NCBI RefSeq assembly: GCF_025506355.1
Contig: NZ_JANZYP010000031.1
Span: 1 to 64,000 of the forward strand
Source of the DNA: Sphaerisporangium corydalis
Lineage (GTDB): Bacteria > Actinomycetota > Actinomycetes > Streptosporangiales > Streptosporangiaceae
Direction: 5' to 3'
DNA length: 64,000 bases
A program made the position numbers and the translations under genes. Under the pieces are notes generated by a model. The model did no database searches, was not told where the DNA came from, and worked only from the letters and a program-made list of their open reading frames with translations. Shown in pieces: positions 34,381 through 42,820 of this stretch. Each line of letters begins with the position of its first letter. The first letter of the stretch is position 1.

Positions 34381-34381
34381 C
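34376..34381. repeat. IS target-site duplication, right copy
   Basis: TCTAGC; its CTAG supplies the TAG stop of the transposase. Confidence 0.88.
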
Positions 34382-34794
34382 GGCGGATTCGAAGCCGCGC
34401 CGTGCGGTGTCCGCGTCGTCCGGGCGCGGCTCGAGGTCGAACAGGACGCGGGTGTAGGCGAGCTGGGCACGCAGGTAGGAGGTCATCACGCCCTCCGGCA
34501 AGGAGTCGATCAGCGCCCCGGCCTCGGTGCCCCCCTCGTGGCGCCACCAGAACCGGTCGACCAGGATCTCCGCGCGGCGAGTGGTCTCCGTACTCGGAAG
34601 CAGAGCCAGCGCGTGGTCCCAACGCCCGGACCGGAACAGGACGTGGGGGCGTCGGACAGTTACATCGACCGGTCTCGCAACCGCAGCCGGCGCTTCTGCT
34701 CCGGCGCGTGCGCCAGCCGGACCACGGTGGCCGCCCACCGTGCGCGGTCCCGTGCACGATGACGCCCTGGCCACAGGCGCGTCGCGTCAGCCGG

Positions 34795-35412
34795 TCAGGA
34801 GCGTCCGAGGGCGGCGGCTTCGGTGGCCAGGTTCTGGATGTGGGCGTAGTCGCCGGTGGCCAGGGCGGCGGCGGGGGTGAGCCAGGTGCCGCCGACGCAG
34901 CCGACGTTCGGGAGCGCCAGGTAGTCGGGGGCCGTCTCTAGACGAATGCCGCCCGTCGGGCAGAAGCGCACCTCCGGGATCGGACCGGCGAGCGCCTTGA
35001 GGTAGGCGACGCCGCCGGCCGGGCCGGCGGGGAAGAACTTCAGCTCGGTCAGGCCGCGCTCGGCCAGTGCCAGCACCTCGGACGCGGTCGCCGCGCCCGG
35101 CAGGAACGGCACCCCGCTGTCCACCATGGCGTCGACCAGGGACGGCGTCGTGCCGGGGCTGACCAGGAACCCGGCGCCCGCCTTGACCGAGGCGGCCACG
35201 TCCGCCGGGGTGCGCACCGTGCCCGCGCCGATGACGGCGTCCGGGACCTCGGCGGCGATCCGCTCGATGGCGTCCAGGGCGCACGCGGTGCGGAGCGTCA
35301 CCTCGATGACCGGGAGCCCGCCCGCCACGAGCGCCCGGGCGAGCGGGACCGCCGTCTCCACGTCGTCGATCACGACGACCGGGACGACAGGGGCGAGGTC
35401 GAGGATGGTCAC
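34795..35412 (-). CDS. eda: KDPG aldolase (2-keto-3-deoxy-6-phosphogluconate aldolase)
   Basis: A 205-residue class I aldolase splitting KDPG to pyruvate and glyceraldehyde-3-phosphate, the last step of the Entner-Doudoroff pathway. Family features are PVIEVTLRT with the catalytic Glu, [24 protein letters not shown] with the Schiff-base Lys, and CPTGGI. The GTG start overlaps the glk stop as GTGA. It is the last gene of zwf-edd-glk-eda. Confidence 0.95.
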   Translation of the reverse strand: MTILDLAPVVPVVVIDDVETAVPLARALVAGGLPVIEVTLRTACALDAIERIAAEVPDAVIGAGTVRTPADVAASVKAGAGFLVSPGTTPSLVDAMVDSGVPFLPGAATASEVLALAERGLTELKFFPAGPAGGVAYLKALAGPIPEVRFCPTGGIRLETAPDYLALPNVGCVGGTWLTPAAALATGDYAHIQNLATEAAALGRS

Positions 35413-36455
35413 GGGTTCGCACTCCTTGCGGACGATGATCCGGGGGTTTCGAGGGGGGTTCGCCGCTGGTGGGCGGTGTGCTTGTGGTCGGTGGCGCGCT
35501 GGGCGAGCCAGGCGGCGGCGCCGGTCAGGGCGGGCTGGTCGGCGACGATCGCGGTGGTGGCGATCCCCGACAGATACCCCGACAGGACGAGGTTGGCCTC
35601 GAACCGGCGCCGGAAGTCGCTGTCCTGGACGCGCCCGACGATCCTCGGCACGATCCCCCCTCCGAGGTACACCCCGCCCCGCGCCCCCAGGGTGAGGGCG
35701 ACGTTCGCCGCGAAGCTTCCCAGCAGCCCGCAGAACACCTCAACCGTACGCGCGCACAGGGAATCGTCCAGCCGGGCCACGATCTCGGAGGCGGGAAGCG
35801 GCGCGACCGGCGTGCCGCCGACCAGGGCGAGGCCGTGGCGCAGCCGGACCAGGCCGGGCCCGGACAGCAGGTGCTCGGCGTCCACGAACGGCATGCCGTC
35901 GGCCCGCAGCGCCCGGACGATCTCGATCTCCAGGGTGGTGACGGCGGGCGCCGACACGTGCCCGCCCTCGCCCGGTACGGGCACCCAGCCGCCTCGGGCG
36001 GGGACGAGCCCGGCGACGCCGAGCCCGGTGCCGGGGCCGAGCACCGCCTTGACCATGTCCGGCGCCGGGCCGGGGCCGCCGAGCGGTGCCAGGTCGTCCC
36101 CGCCGAGGTGCGGCAGGGCGAGCGCGAGCGCCTCGAAGTCGTTGAGCAGCTCGACGTGCGGGATGTCCAGCTCGGTGATCGAGCCCGTCCAGCCGGTGTT
36201 GGTGAGGTGGTAGCGGTCGGCGTTCACCGGGCCCGCGATGGCCAGGCACGCGGCCCCGGCCCGCACCCCGCCCGCGTGACCGGCCAGGTAGGTGCGCACC
36301 GCGTCCGGCAGGCCGCCGAACTCGGCCCCGGGCAGCACGGCGATCGACCCGGGACGGCCGCCGGGCCGGGTGACCAGGCCGAACCGCGCGTTGGTGCCGC
36401 CGATGTCGGCGACCAGCCACGGCCGTCCCGGCGAGGGCGGATCGATCACGGTCAC
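35409..36455 (-). CDS. glk: Glucokinase, proteobacterial (group A) type
   Basis: A 348-residue glucokinase phosphorylating glucose with ATP. The phosphate-binding start is [29 protein letters not shown] carries the catalytic Asp, and [13 protein letters not shown] with EGGHVSAPA is typical of the E. coli-like Glk rather than the ROK glucokinases usual in actinomycetes. The C-terminal 25 residues ([16 protein letters not shown]) extend beyond the fold. The GTG start overlaps edd and the stop overlaps eda, each by 4 bp. Confidence 0.93.
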   Translation of the reverse strand: MTVIDPPSPGRPWLVADIGGTNARFGLVTRPGGRPGSIAVLPGAEFGGLPDAVRTYLAGHAGGVRAGAACLAIAGPVNADRYHLTNTGWTGSITELDIPHVELLNDFEALALALPHLGGDDLAPLGGPGPAPDMVKAVLGPGTGLGVAGLVPARGGWVPVPGEGGHVSAPAVTTLEIEIVRALRADGMPFVDAEHLLSGPGLVRLRHGLALVGGTPVAPLPASEIVARLDDSLCARTVEVFCGLLGSFAANVALTLGARGGVYLGGGIVPRIVGRVQDSDFRRRFEANLVLSGYLSGIATTAIVADQPALTGAAAWLAQRATDHKHTAHQRRTPLETPGSSSARSANP

Positions 36456-38422
36456 GCGCGGCCCTCCCCGGCGAGGGATTCGAGAGCCCCGTCCCGGCCC
36501 TGCCCGGCGGGGAACCCGAACGCGCCGCCGCCTTCCCTAAGAGCGTCTTCCCCCGCGCGGGACCCGAGAGCGCCCCCGCGCCCCTCGGCGCCGCTGAGGG
36601 CGAAGATCCCGGCGCCGCGTTCGGCCGGGCCGGCGGCGCGGCGGAAGGCGGCGAACAGCTCGCGCCCGGTGCCCACCCACTCGTCGTCGCGCAGGGCCCG
36701 CCCCTCCGGCGTACGGCGGGCCAGCTCGTCGGCGGGGACCAGCAGGTCGAGCGTGCCGGTCGTGGAGTCGAGCCGGATCGGGTCGCCGTCCCTGACCAGC
36801 GAGATCGGGCCCCCGTCCGCCGCCTCGGGCGACAGGTGGATGGCGGCGGGCACCTTGCCCGACGCCCCGGACATGCGGCCGTCGGTGACCAGCGCCACCC
36901 GCTGCCCCCGGTCCAGCAGCACGGCCAGCGGCGGCGTCAGCTTGTGCAGTTCGGGCATGCCGTTGGCGCTGGGCCCCTGGTAGCGGATCACCGCGACGAA
37001 GTCCCGCGCGTCCAGCTCGCCCGCCGCGAACGCGGCGAGCAGCTCGGCCTGGTCGTCGAAGACCTTCGCCGGGGCCTCGATCACCAGGTGCTCCGGCTTG
37101 ACCGCCGACACCTTGCTGACCGCGCGGCCGAGGTTCCCGCTGAGCATGTGGATGCCGCCGTCGGCGGAGAACGGCGCGGCGACCGGCCGCAGCACGTCGA
37201 GGTCCCCGCTGGCCGGGGGCCGCTCGGCCCACACGACCTCGCCCTCCTTCAGCTCCGGCCCGCTGCGGTACAGCCCGAGGCCCCGGCCCGCGACCGTCAG
37301 GACGTCCTCGTGCAGCAGCCCGGCGTCGAGCAGGTCGCCCATGAGGACCTGCATGCCGCCCGCCGCCTGGAAGTGGTTCACGTCGGCCTGCCCGTTGGGG
37401 TACATCCGGGTGAGCAGCGGGACGACGGCCGACAGCTCGGCGAGGTCGTCCCACAGCAGCTCGATGCCGGCGGCGGCAGCGATGGCGACCAGGTGCATGG
37501 TGTGGTTGGTCGACCCGCCGGTGGCCAGCAGAGCCACGACCGCGTTGACCACGGCCCTCTCGTCGACGACCTCGGCCACCGGGGTGTACTCGCCGCCGTG
37601 GGCGGTGATCTCGACGACGCGTCGCGCGGCGGCGCGGGTGAGGCCGTCCCGCAGCTCGGTGCCGGGGTTGACGAACGTCGTGCCCGGCAGGTGCAGGCCC
37701 ATGACCTCCATGAGCACCTGGTTGGAGTTGGCGGTGCCGTAGAAGGTGCAGGTGCCGGGGGAGTGGTACGACTTGGCCTCGGCGTCCAGCATGGTGCCGC
37801 GCCCGATCTTGCCCTCGGCGAAGAGCTGGCGGGTCCTGGCCTTCACCTTGTTGGGCAGCCCGGAGGGCATCGGCCCGGCCGGCACGAAGATCGCCGGCAG
37901 GTGGCCGAAGTGCAGCGCGCCGATCAGCAGGCCCGGCACGATCTTGTCGCACACGCCGAGCAGCAGCGAGCCGTCGAACATGTCGTGCGACAGGGCGATG
38001 GCCGTGGCCATGGCGATGACCTCGCGGCTGTACAGGGACAGCTCCATCCCGGCCCGGCCCTGGGTGACGCCGTCGCACATCGCCGGGACGCCGCCGGCGA
38101 ACTGCGCCACGCCGCCCGCCTCGCGCACGGCCTCCTTCAGCACGGCCGGGTAGGTCTCGAACGGCTGGTGGGCCGACAGCATGTCGTTGTAGGCGGACAC
38201 GATCGCGACCCCGGGCTTGGAAGCGCCGCGCAGGTCCTGCTTGTCGCCCGGCGAGCAGGCGGCGAAGCCGTGGGCGAGGTTGGCGCAGCCCAGGCCCGCC
38301 CTGGCGGGCCCCTGCGCTCTGGCCTCGCGGGCGGCGGCGCCGACGCGGGCCAGGTAGGCGGTCCGGCTGCGCAGGCTGCGCTCGGTGAGCCGCTCGGTGA
38401 CCTCCTTGACGGTGCGGTTCAC
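36452..38422 (-). CDS. edd: 6-phosphogluconate dehydratase
   Basis: A 656-residue IlvD/Edd-family iron-sulfur dehydratase making KDPG from 6-phosphogluconate. Cluster ligands are visible in [11 protein letters not shown] and [11 protein letters not shown]. Other family blocks are [37 protein letters not shown] and [16 protein letters not shown]. The E. coli enzyme has about 603 residues; the extra 45 or so at the C-terminus form three loose GA(L/F)xxxAG(E/Q) repeats and are probably not catalytic. The GTG start overlaps the zwf stop as GTGA, and the stop overlaps glk. Confidence 0.95.
   Translation of the reverse strand: MNRTVKEVTERLTERSLRSRTAYLARVGAAAREARAQGPARAGLGCANLAHGFAACSPGDKQDLRGASKPGVAIVSAYNDMLSAHQPFETYPAVLKEAVREAGGVAQFAGGVPAMCDGVTQGRAGMELSLYSREVIAMATAIALSHDMFDGSLLLGVCDKIVPGLLIGALHFGHLPAIFVPAGPMPSGLPNKVKARTRQLFAEGKIGRGTMLDAEAKSYHSPGTCTFYGTANSNQVLMEVMGLHLPGTTFVNPGTELRDGLTRAAARRVVEITAHGGEYTPVAEVVDERAVVNAVVALLATGGSTNHTMHLVAIAAAAGIELLWDDLAELSAVVPLLTRMYPNGQADVNHFQAAGGMQVLMGDLLDAGLLHEDVLTVAGRGLGLYRSGPELKEGEVVWAERPPASGDLDVLRPVAAPFSADGGIHMLSGNLGRAVSKVSAVKPEHLVIEAPAKVFDDQAELLAAFAAGELDARDFVAVIRYQGPSANGMPELHKLTPPLAVLLDRGQRVALVTDGRMSGASGKVPAAIHLSPEAADGGPISLVRDGDPIRLDSTTGTLDLLVPADELARRTPEGRALRDDEWVGTGRELFAAFRRAAGPAERGAGIFALSGAEGRGGALGSRAGEDALREGGGAFGFPAGQGRDGALESLAGEGRA
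36460..36600 (-). repeat. Degenerate repeats encoding the Edd C-terminal tail
   Basis: Three imperfect copies in the last 45 codons encode [22 protein letters not shown] and [10 protein letters not shown]. Unit lengths vary but keep the frame. Confidence 0.5.
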
Positions 38423-39990
38423 GGCAGGTCCTCCTCGTGCCAGGCGCGGCCGCTGCGGCCGAGCATCTCGTGGGCGGCGGCGGGGCCGCTCGTGCCCGCC
38501 GGGTAGGGGTCGGGGGCGGTCCCGGCGGCCTCCCAGGTCGCGGCGATCGGGTCGATCCAGCTCCACGCGGCCTCGACCTCGTCGCGCCGCATGAACAGGG
38601 TCGGGTTGCCCGCGAGCACGTCCATGAGCAGCCGCTCGTACGCCTCGGGCACGCGGGTGCGGAACGTGTCGGCGAAGCTCAGGCTGAGCGGGACGGGCCG
38701 GGGGACGACCTCGCCCGCGCCGGGCTCCTTGGCCATGATGTGCAGGTGGATGCCCTCGCCCGGCTGGAGCCGCAGCACCAGGCGGTTGGGCCCGCCGCCG
38801 GGGAAGATCGAGTGCGGCACGTCCTTGAACTGGACGACGATCTCCGAGCGGCGGTACGGCATCCGCTTGCCGGTGCGCAGGTAGAACGGCACGCCCGCCC
38901 AGCGCCAGTTCTTGACCTCGGCGCGGACGGCGGTGAAGGTCTCCACGCGGTGCGAGGCGGTGGTCGGCGCGGTCTGGTCGGGCTCGTCGAGGTACCCCGG
39001 GCCCGCCTCGCCGGCGACGTACTGCCCGCGCACGGTGAACCGGTCGGCCTCGGTGCCGGTGATCGGCCGCAGGGCCTGGAGGACCTTGAGCTTCTCGTCG
39101 CGGATGGACTCGCGGTCGTTGCGTGACGGCGGCTCCATCGCGACCAGGCACAGCAGTTGCAGCAGGTGGTTCTGCACCATGTCGCGCAGCGCGCCCGCCT
39201 GGTCGTAGTACCCGCGCCGGCCCGGCGTGCCGACGGACTCGGCGACGGTGATCTGGACGTGGTCGATCCACAGGGAGTTCCAGATGGGCTCGAGGAACGC
39301 GTTGGCGAAGCGCAGCACGAGCAGGTTCTGGACGGTCTCCTTGCCCAGGTAGTGGTCGATGCGGAAGATCTGGTGCTCGCCGAAGATGGCGCCGACCTCG
39401 TCGTTGATCCGCCGCGCGCCGGCCAGGTCGCGGCCGAGCGGCTTCTCCAGCACGACCCGGGAGCGCGGGGTCACCAGCCCGGCATCGTGGACGCCCCGGC
39501 AGAACGGGCCGAACGTGGCCGGCGGGCTCGCCAGGTAGAAGATCCTCGCGGTGTCCTCCCGGCCGGCGAGCAGGTGGGTGAGCGCGGTCCAGCCGTCGCG
39601 GCGCGGGCCGCCCACGTCCAGGCTGACGTGGCGCAGCCGACCGAGGAACCGCTCCCAGCCCTCGGCGTCGTCGGCGTGCAGGCCGGGCCGCACCTCGGCC
39701 TCGACCTTCCCGCGGAAGCCGGCGTCGGTGAGCCCGCCGCGCGACAGGGCGATGACGCGGCTGCCCGGCGCGAGCCGGCCGTCGCGGTCGCTGTGGTAGA
39801 GCGCCGGGAGCAGTTTCCGCATGGACAGGTCGCCGGTGCCGCCGAAGACGATCAGGTCGGCCGCGTGCGCCTCGGGGCGACCGGTGGCCGCCGTGCCGGG
39901 GAGGCCGGCCGCCGACGGCGGGGCCGTGACGGCGCCCGGCGCGGCCACGGGCGGGGGCTCGTACGTGGTCGTGGTCGAGGTCTCAGGCAC
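38419..39990 (-). CDS. zwf: Glucose-6-phosphate dehydrogenase
   Basis: A 523-residue enzyme oxidising glucose-6-phosphate to 6-phosphogluconolactone. [17 protein letters not shown] is the NADP motif, the active-site signature [12 protein letters not shown] is exact, and EKPLGRD is present. The first 40 residues are a Thr/Pro/Ala-rich extension. GTG 39990 has CGGAG at 6 nt; the longer frame from 40062 reads unlike protein. It is the first gene of the Entner-Doudoroff operon. No 6-phosphogluconolactonase gene follows. Confidence 0.95.
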   Translation of the reverse strand: MPETSTTTTYEPPPVAAPGAVTAPPSAAGLPGTAATGRPEAHAADLIVFGGTGDLSMRKLLPALYHSDRDGRLAPGSRVIALSRGGLTDAGFRGKVEAEVRPGLHADDAEGWERFLGRLRHVSLDVGGPRRDGWTALTHLLAGREDTARIFYLASPPATFGPFCRGVHDAGLVTPRSRVVLEKPLGRDLAGARRINDEVGAIFGEHQIFRIDHYLGKETVQNLLVLRFANAFLEPIWNSLWIDHVQITVAESVGTPGRRGYYDQAGALRDMVQNHLLQLLCLVAMEPPSRNDRESIRDEKLKVLQALRPITGTEADRFTVRGQYVAGEAGPGYLDEPDQTAPTTASHRVETFTAVRAEVKNWRWAGVPFYLRTGKRMPYRRSEIVVQFKDVPHSIFPGGGPNRLVLRLQPGEGIHLHIMAKEPGAGEVVPRPVPLSLSFADTFRTRVPEAYERLLMDVLAGNPTLFMRRDEVEAAWSWIDPIAATWEAAGTAPDPYPAGTSGPAAAHEMLGRSGRAWHEEDLP

Positions 39991-40081
39991 GGAAAGCTCC
40001 GTAGATCTACCAACGGGAGGACAGAACGGACAGTAGCCCGATCTTTGGTCGCGCACAACCACAGTTCTGCCATTTGAGATG

Positions 40082-40097
40082 AGGAACTTAGGAACTT
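40082..40097. promoter_or_regulatory. AGGAACTT direct repeats in the zwf/ROK divergent promoter
   Basis: AGGAACTT occurs twice in tandem (40082 and 40090), with an inverted AGTTC about 25 bp to the left. The cluster lies about 34 bp before the ROK ATG and about 92 bp from the zwf start, a natural site for the ROK regulator. Confidence 0.45.
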
Positions 40098-40130
40098 TGG
40101 ATTACAAAAGAGGTGTGGTTGACTTGGCCG

Positions 40131-41375
40131 ATGGGTCGACGATCAGCCTCCGCGCTCGCCAGTAGCGGTGAGGTCCTGCAGCTCATCCGCACGGGCGAGG
40201 CGGTCACCCGTGCCGACATCGGCCGGGTGACCGGCCTGTCCCGGCCCGCCGTTGCGCTGCGGGTGGCCGGGCTGCTCGACCTCGGCCTGGTCGTCGAGGA
40301 CACCGAAGGACCCTCGACCGGCGGGCGGCCCCCCGCCCGGCTGGCCTTCAACGCCGCGGGGGGCGTGGTGCTGGTCGGCTCGCTCGGCGCCAGCCGCACC
40401 CAGATCGCCATGTGCGACCTCGCCGGCACCGAACTGGCCCGCACCGACCTGGAGATCGACGTCGAACGCGGCCCTGACGTGGTGCTGCCGCTGCTGATGG
40501 ACACCTGGGCCGACCTGCTGGGCGGCCGGCCGATGTCGGCGGTGCGCGGCGCCGGCCTCGGCGTGCCGGCGACCGTCGAGTTCGCGGCCGGGCGCACCGA
40601 AAGCGCCCGGGTGATGGCGAGCTGGACCGGCGTGACGATCCCGCCGCTCATCGCCGCCCGCTACCCCGTGCCCGTCTTCGTGGACAACGACGTCAACGTC
40701 ATCGCGATGGGCGAGTACCGCGCGGCGTACGCGCGGGAGGTCTCCGACCTGCTGTTCGTCAAGGTCTCGACCCGCATCGGCGCCGGGGTGATCGCCGGCG
40801 GCGAGATCCTGCGCGGGGCGCTCGGCGCCGCAGGGGAGCTCGGGCACATCCCCGTGCGCGACGGCGGGGGGGTGCTGTGCCGGTGCGGCAACATCGACTG
40901 CGTCGACTCGGTGGCGAGCGGCACCGCCATCCTGCGCGACCTGCGGGCCCGGGGGCGCGAGGTCCACTCCCTGCACGACGTCGTGACGCTGGTACGCGCG
41001 GGCGACGCCGAGACGATGACCGTCGTGCGCAGGGCCGGGCGGCTGCTCGGGGAGGTGGTCGCCAGCGCGGTCAACCTGCTCAACCCGGCCGTGGTGGTCC
41101 TCGGGGGCGACGTCGCCGAGCACTTCCAGCCGCTGGTCTCCGGGGTGCGCGAGGTGGTCTACCGCCGCTCGACGGCGCTGTCCACCCGCAGCCTGCGCAT
41201 CGAGCGCAGCCGGCTCGGCGCGGGCGCCGGCATCACCGGCTGCGCGCTCATGGTGATCGACCACGTCCTGGCGCCCGACGCGGTGGACGCCACCATCGAC
41301 GGGACCCCGGTCGCCGTCCCGAGCGAGCACCCCCGGCCGGCACGGCCCCGCCGTCCGCTCGCGTCGGCGGGCTGA
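40131..41375 (+). CDS. ROK-family transcriptional regulator
   Basis: A 414-residue regulator. The winged HTH is AVTRADIGRVTGLSRPAVAL, followed by a ROK sugar-binding domain (GAGLGVPATVE, VFVDNDVNVIAMGEYR, GAAGELGHIPV). The zinc motif is CRCGNIDCVDSVASG, varying from the usual CxCGxxGCxE at the third and last positions. It is divergent from zwf-edd-glk-eda and probably controls it in response to glucose or a phosphorylated sugar. The start is uncertain: AAGAGG at 40108 suits a TTG at 40119, while the family-like start is ATG 40131. Confidence 0.9.
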   Translation: MGRRSASALASSGEVLQLIRTGEAVTRADIGRVTGLSRPAVALRVAGLLDLGLVVEDTEGPSTGGRPPARLAFNAAGGVVLVGSLGASRTQIAMCDLAGTELARTDLEIDVERGPDVVLPLLMDTWADLLGGRPMSAVRGAGLGVPATVEFAAGRTESARVMASWTGVTIPPLIAARYPVPVFVDNDVNVIAMGEYRAAYAREVSDLLFVKVSTRIGAGVIAGGEILRGALGAAGELGHIPVRDGGGVLCRCGNIDCVDSVASGTAILRDLRARGREVHSLHDVVTLVRAGDAETMTVVRRAGRLLGEVVASAVNLLNPAVVVLGGDVAEHFQPLVSGVREVVYRRSTALSTRSLRIERSRLGAGAGITGCALMVIDHVLAPDAVDATIDGTPVAVPSEHPRPARPRRPLASAG

Positions 41376-41388
41376 CCGCCGCGCCCGG

Positions 41389-42111
41389 TCAGTGGGCGCA
41401 GATCAGGCAGGCCAGCGCCCGTTCCAGGGCCTCGGGGCCGTCGACCGGGGCGGACCAGGGGACGCGGATGAGGGTCGGGTCCTCGATGCCCGAGCGCACG
41501 GTGGCGCCGTAGCGGTCGAGCTCCCACAGCCACACGTCCGGCGCCGGCCCGCCCAGCATCTTCCGCACGGCCTGCCGGAGCTGGTCGCGGTGGGACTCGT
41601 TCACGTGGTGCAGGATGCGCTCGGCGGCGTCCAGGAACGGGTCGGGCCCGGCGCCCAGGTACTCCTCGGCGTCCAGCATCCCCGACTCCTGCCCGGTCAG
41701 GTAGATCACGTACCCGACGTCGACCCGGAACAGGCGCGGTCCGGCCGGGTCGCCCTCGACGGCCGCGAAGAGGGACTCGTCCGGGCACCGGCCGGCCACC
41801 GCCACCGCCGCGTCCCGGGCCTCGGCGGCCGGCACGGCCTGCGCCCAGCCCTGCACCTTCAGCAGGCCGCGCGGGTGCTCGACGCCGCCGAGCGTGCGGG
41901 AGGCCGCGAGGTCGACGGTGACCACCACGTCGTCGGAGGCGGGCAAGGCGTGCAGGGGCTCACCCGGCTTGACCAGCAGGAGCGGCCGCCCGGTCGCGTC
42001 GACCCCGCCGCGCGCCCGGTGGGCCGACCCGTCGAGCGACACATGGGTGGGGAAAGAGGCGATGGCGAGGCTGCGGATGCGCTCGGAGATGGGGGGGACA
42101 GTCACGTGCAT
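41389..42111 (-). CDS. DUF2470-domain protein, HugZ/pyridoxamine-oxidase-like split barrel
   Basis: A 240-residue protein. The N-terminal part (FPTHVSLDGSAHRARGGVDA, LLLVKPGEPLHAL) resembles the split-barrel heme-utilisation proteins. The C-terminal DUF2470 segment is ILHHVNESHRDQLRQAVR. It ends in a CLICAH with two Cys. Such proteins are linked to heme or iron use. Two iron-box-like sites sit about 45-80 bp upstream of its ATG, supporting iron repression. GAGGAG precedes the ATG by 9 nt. Confidence 0.82.
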   Translation of the reverse strand: MHVTVPPISERIRSLAIASFPTHVSLDGSAHRARGGVDATGRPLLLVKPGEPLHALPASDDVVVTVDLAASRTLGGVEHPRGLLKVQGWAQAVPAAEARDAAVAVAGRCPDESLFAAVEGDPAGPRLFRVDVGYVIYLTGQESGMLDAEEYLGAGPDPFLDAAERILHHVNESHRDQLRQAVRKMLGGPAPDVWLWELDRYGATVRSGIEDPTLIRVPWSAPVDGPEALERALACLICAH

Positions 42112-42155
42112 GGCGTTGGCTCCTCGCTGTCGCGCGTTCGCGTCACACGATAAGT

Positions 42156-42189
42156 TAAGGTTAGGCTGCCCTTACTAAGGATAACCTAA
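42156..42189. promoter_or_regulatory. Overlapping iron boxes (DmdR/IdeR-type)
   Basis: TAAGGTTAGGCTGCCCTTA (42156-42174) matches the actinobacterial iron-box consensus TTAGGTTAGGCTAACCTAA at 15 of 19 positions. A second, overlapping 19-mer at 42171-42189 ends ATAACCTAA and matches at 13 of 19. Both lie between the divergent DUF2470 and S4 genes, 17-50 bp upstream of the S4 start. Confidence 0.7.
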
Positions 42190-42205
42190 CCACAGCGAGG
42201 TCATC

Positions 42206-42820
42206 GTGCGCTACACCGGCCCGAAAGTGCGCCTGTCCAGGCGTGCGGGCGTCCCCCTCACCCGCAAGGCCGTCCGCTACTTCGAACAGCGGCCCTACCC
42301 GCCCGGTGAGCACGGCCGCAAGACCAACCGCCGCGCCACCGGCGACTACGGGGTGCGGCTCATGGAGAAGCAGAAGCTGCGCTGGTACTACGACATCTCC
42401 GAGAGGCAGATGAGGAGATACTGGACGCTCGCCCTGCGCCGGCCCGGCCGCTCGGGCGCCGAGCTGGTGTCGCTGCTGGAGAGCCGCCTGGCCTCGCTGG
42501 TGCTCCGCTCCGGGCTCGCCGCGTCCATCTACGCCGCCCGCCAGTACGTCACCCACGGCCACATCACCGTCGACGGCCGCAAGGTCGACATCCCCAGCTA
42601 TCTCGTACGGCCCGGCCAGACGGTCGCCGTGCGGGCCAGGTCACGCTCGATGCAGCCGTTCGTGGCCGCGGCCGAGGGCACCTACGCCGACGAGGTCACC
42701 GCCGCCTACCTCGACGTCGACCTCTCCGAGCTGAGGTTCACGCTGGTCAGCAGGCCCGAGCGCCGTCAGATCTCCGTGCCGGTCGACGAGCAGCTCGTCG
42801 TCGAGCACTACTCGCGCTGA
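42206..42820 (+). CDS. rpsD: 30S ribosomal protein S4, iron-box-associated copy
   Basis: A 204-residue S4. The start MRYTGPKVRLSRRAGVPLT, the RPYPPGEHGRK segment, and the S4 RNA-binding domain ASLVLRSGLAASIYAARQYV with GHITVDGRKVDIPSYLV are clear. It lacks the zinc Cys cluster. No other ribosomal or RNA polymerase genes are near; a stand-alone rpsD is also known in Streptomyces, so this may be the only copy or a paralogue. GCGAGG lies 5 nt before the GTG. The short leader carries the iron boxes. Its 3' end overlaps the convergent LtrA gene by 13 bp. Confidence 0.92.
   Translation: MRYTGPKVRLSRRAGVPLTRKAVRYFEQRPYPPGEHGRKTNRRATGDYGVRLMEKQKLRWYYDISERQMRRYWTLALRRPGRSGAELVSLLESRLASLVLRSGLAASIYAARQYVTHGHITVDGRKVDIPSYLVRPGQTVAVRARSRSMQPFVAAAEGTYADEVTAAYLDVDLSELRFTLVSRPERRQISVPVDEQLVVEHYSR

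Larger units (their letters stand above)
32934..34774 (-). pseudogene. Helical-repeat (TPR/LuxR-associated-like) gene split by an IS element and frameshifted at its 5' end
   Basis: Two pieces on the minus strand, 34774-34376 and 33314-32934, join in frame once the IS and one target copy are removed, giving ARRGFESAAR followed by QSDLAGWGRFW. The product is Ala/Leu/Arg-rich and helical (RSGRWDHALALLP, EHYAAAAVH, HLLRSDHAEAVTLLRRSYV), like the repeat region of large LuxR/AfsR-type regulators. The first 35 codons look frameshifted: another frame there reads WAATVVRLAHAPEQKRRLRL before hitting a stop. The gene was therefore probably already decayed, or its 5' end lost, before or after the insertion. 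It lies 20 bp after eda on the same strand. Confidence 0.78.
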
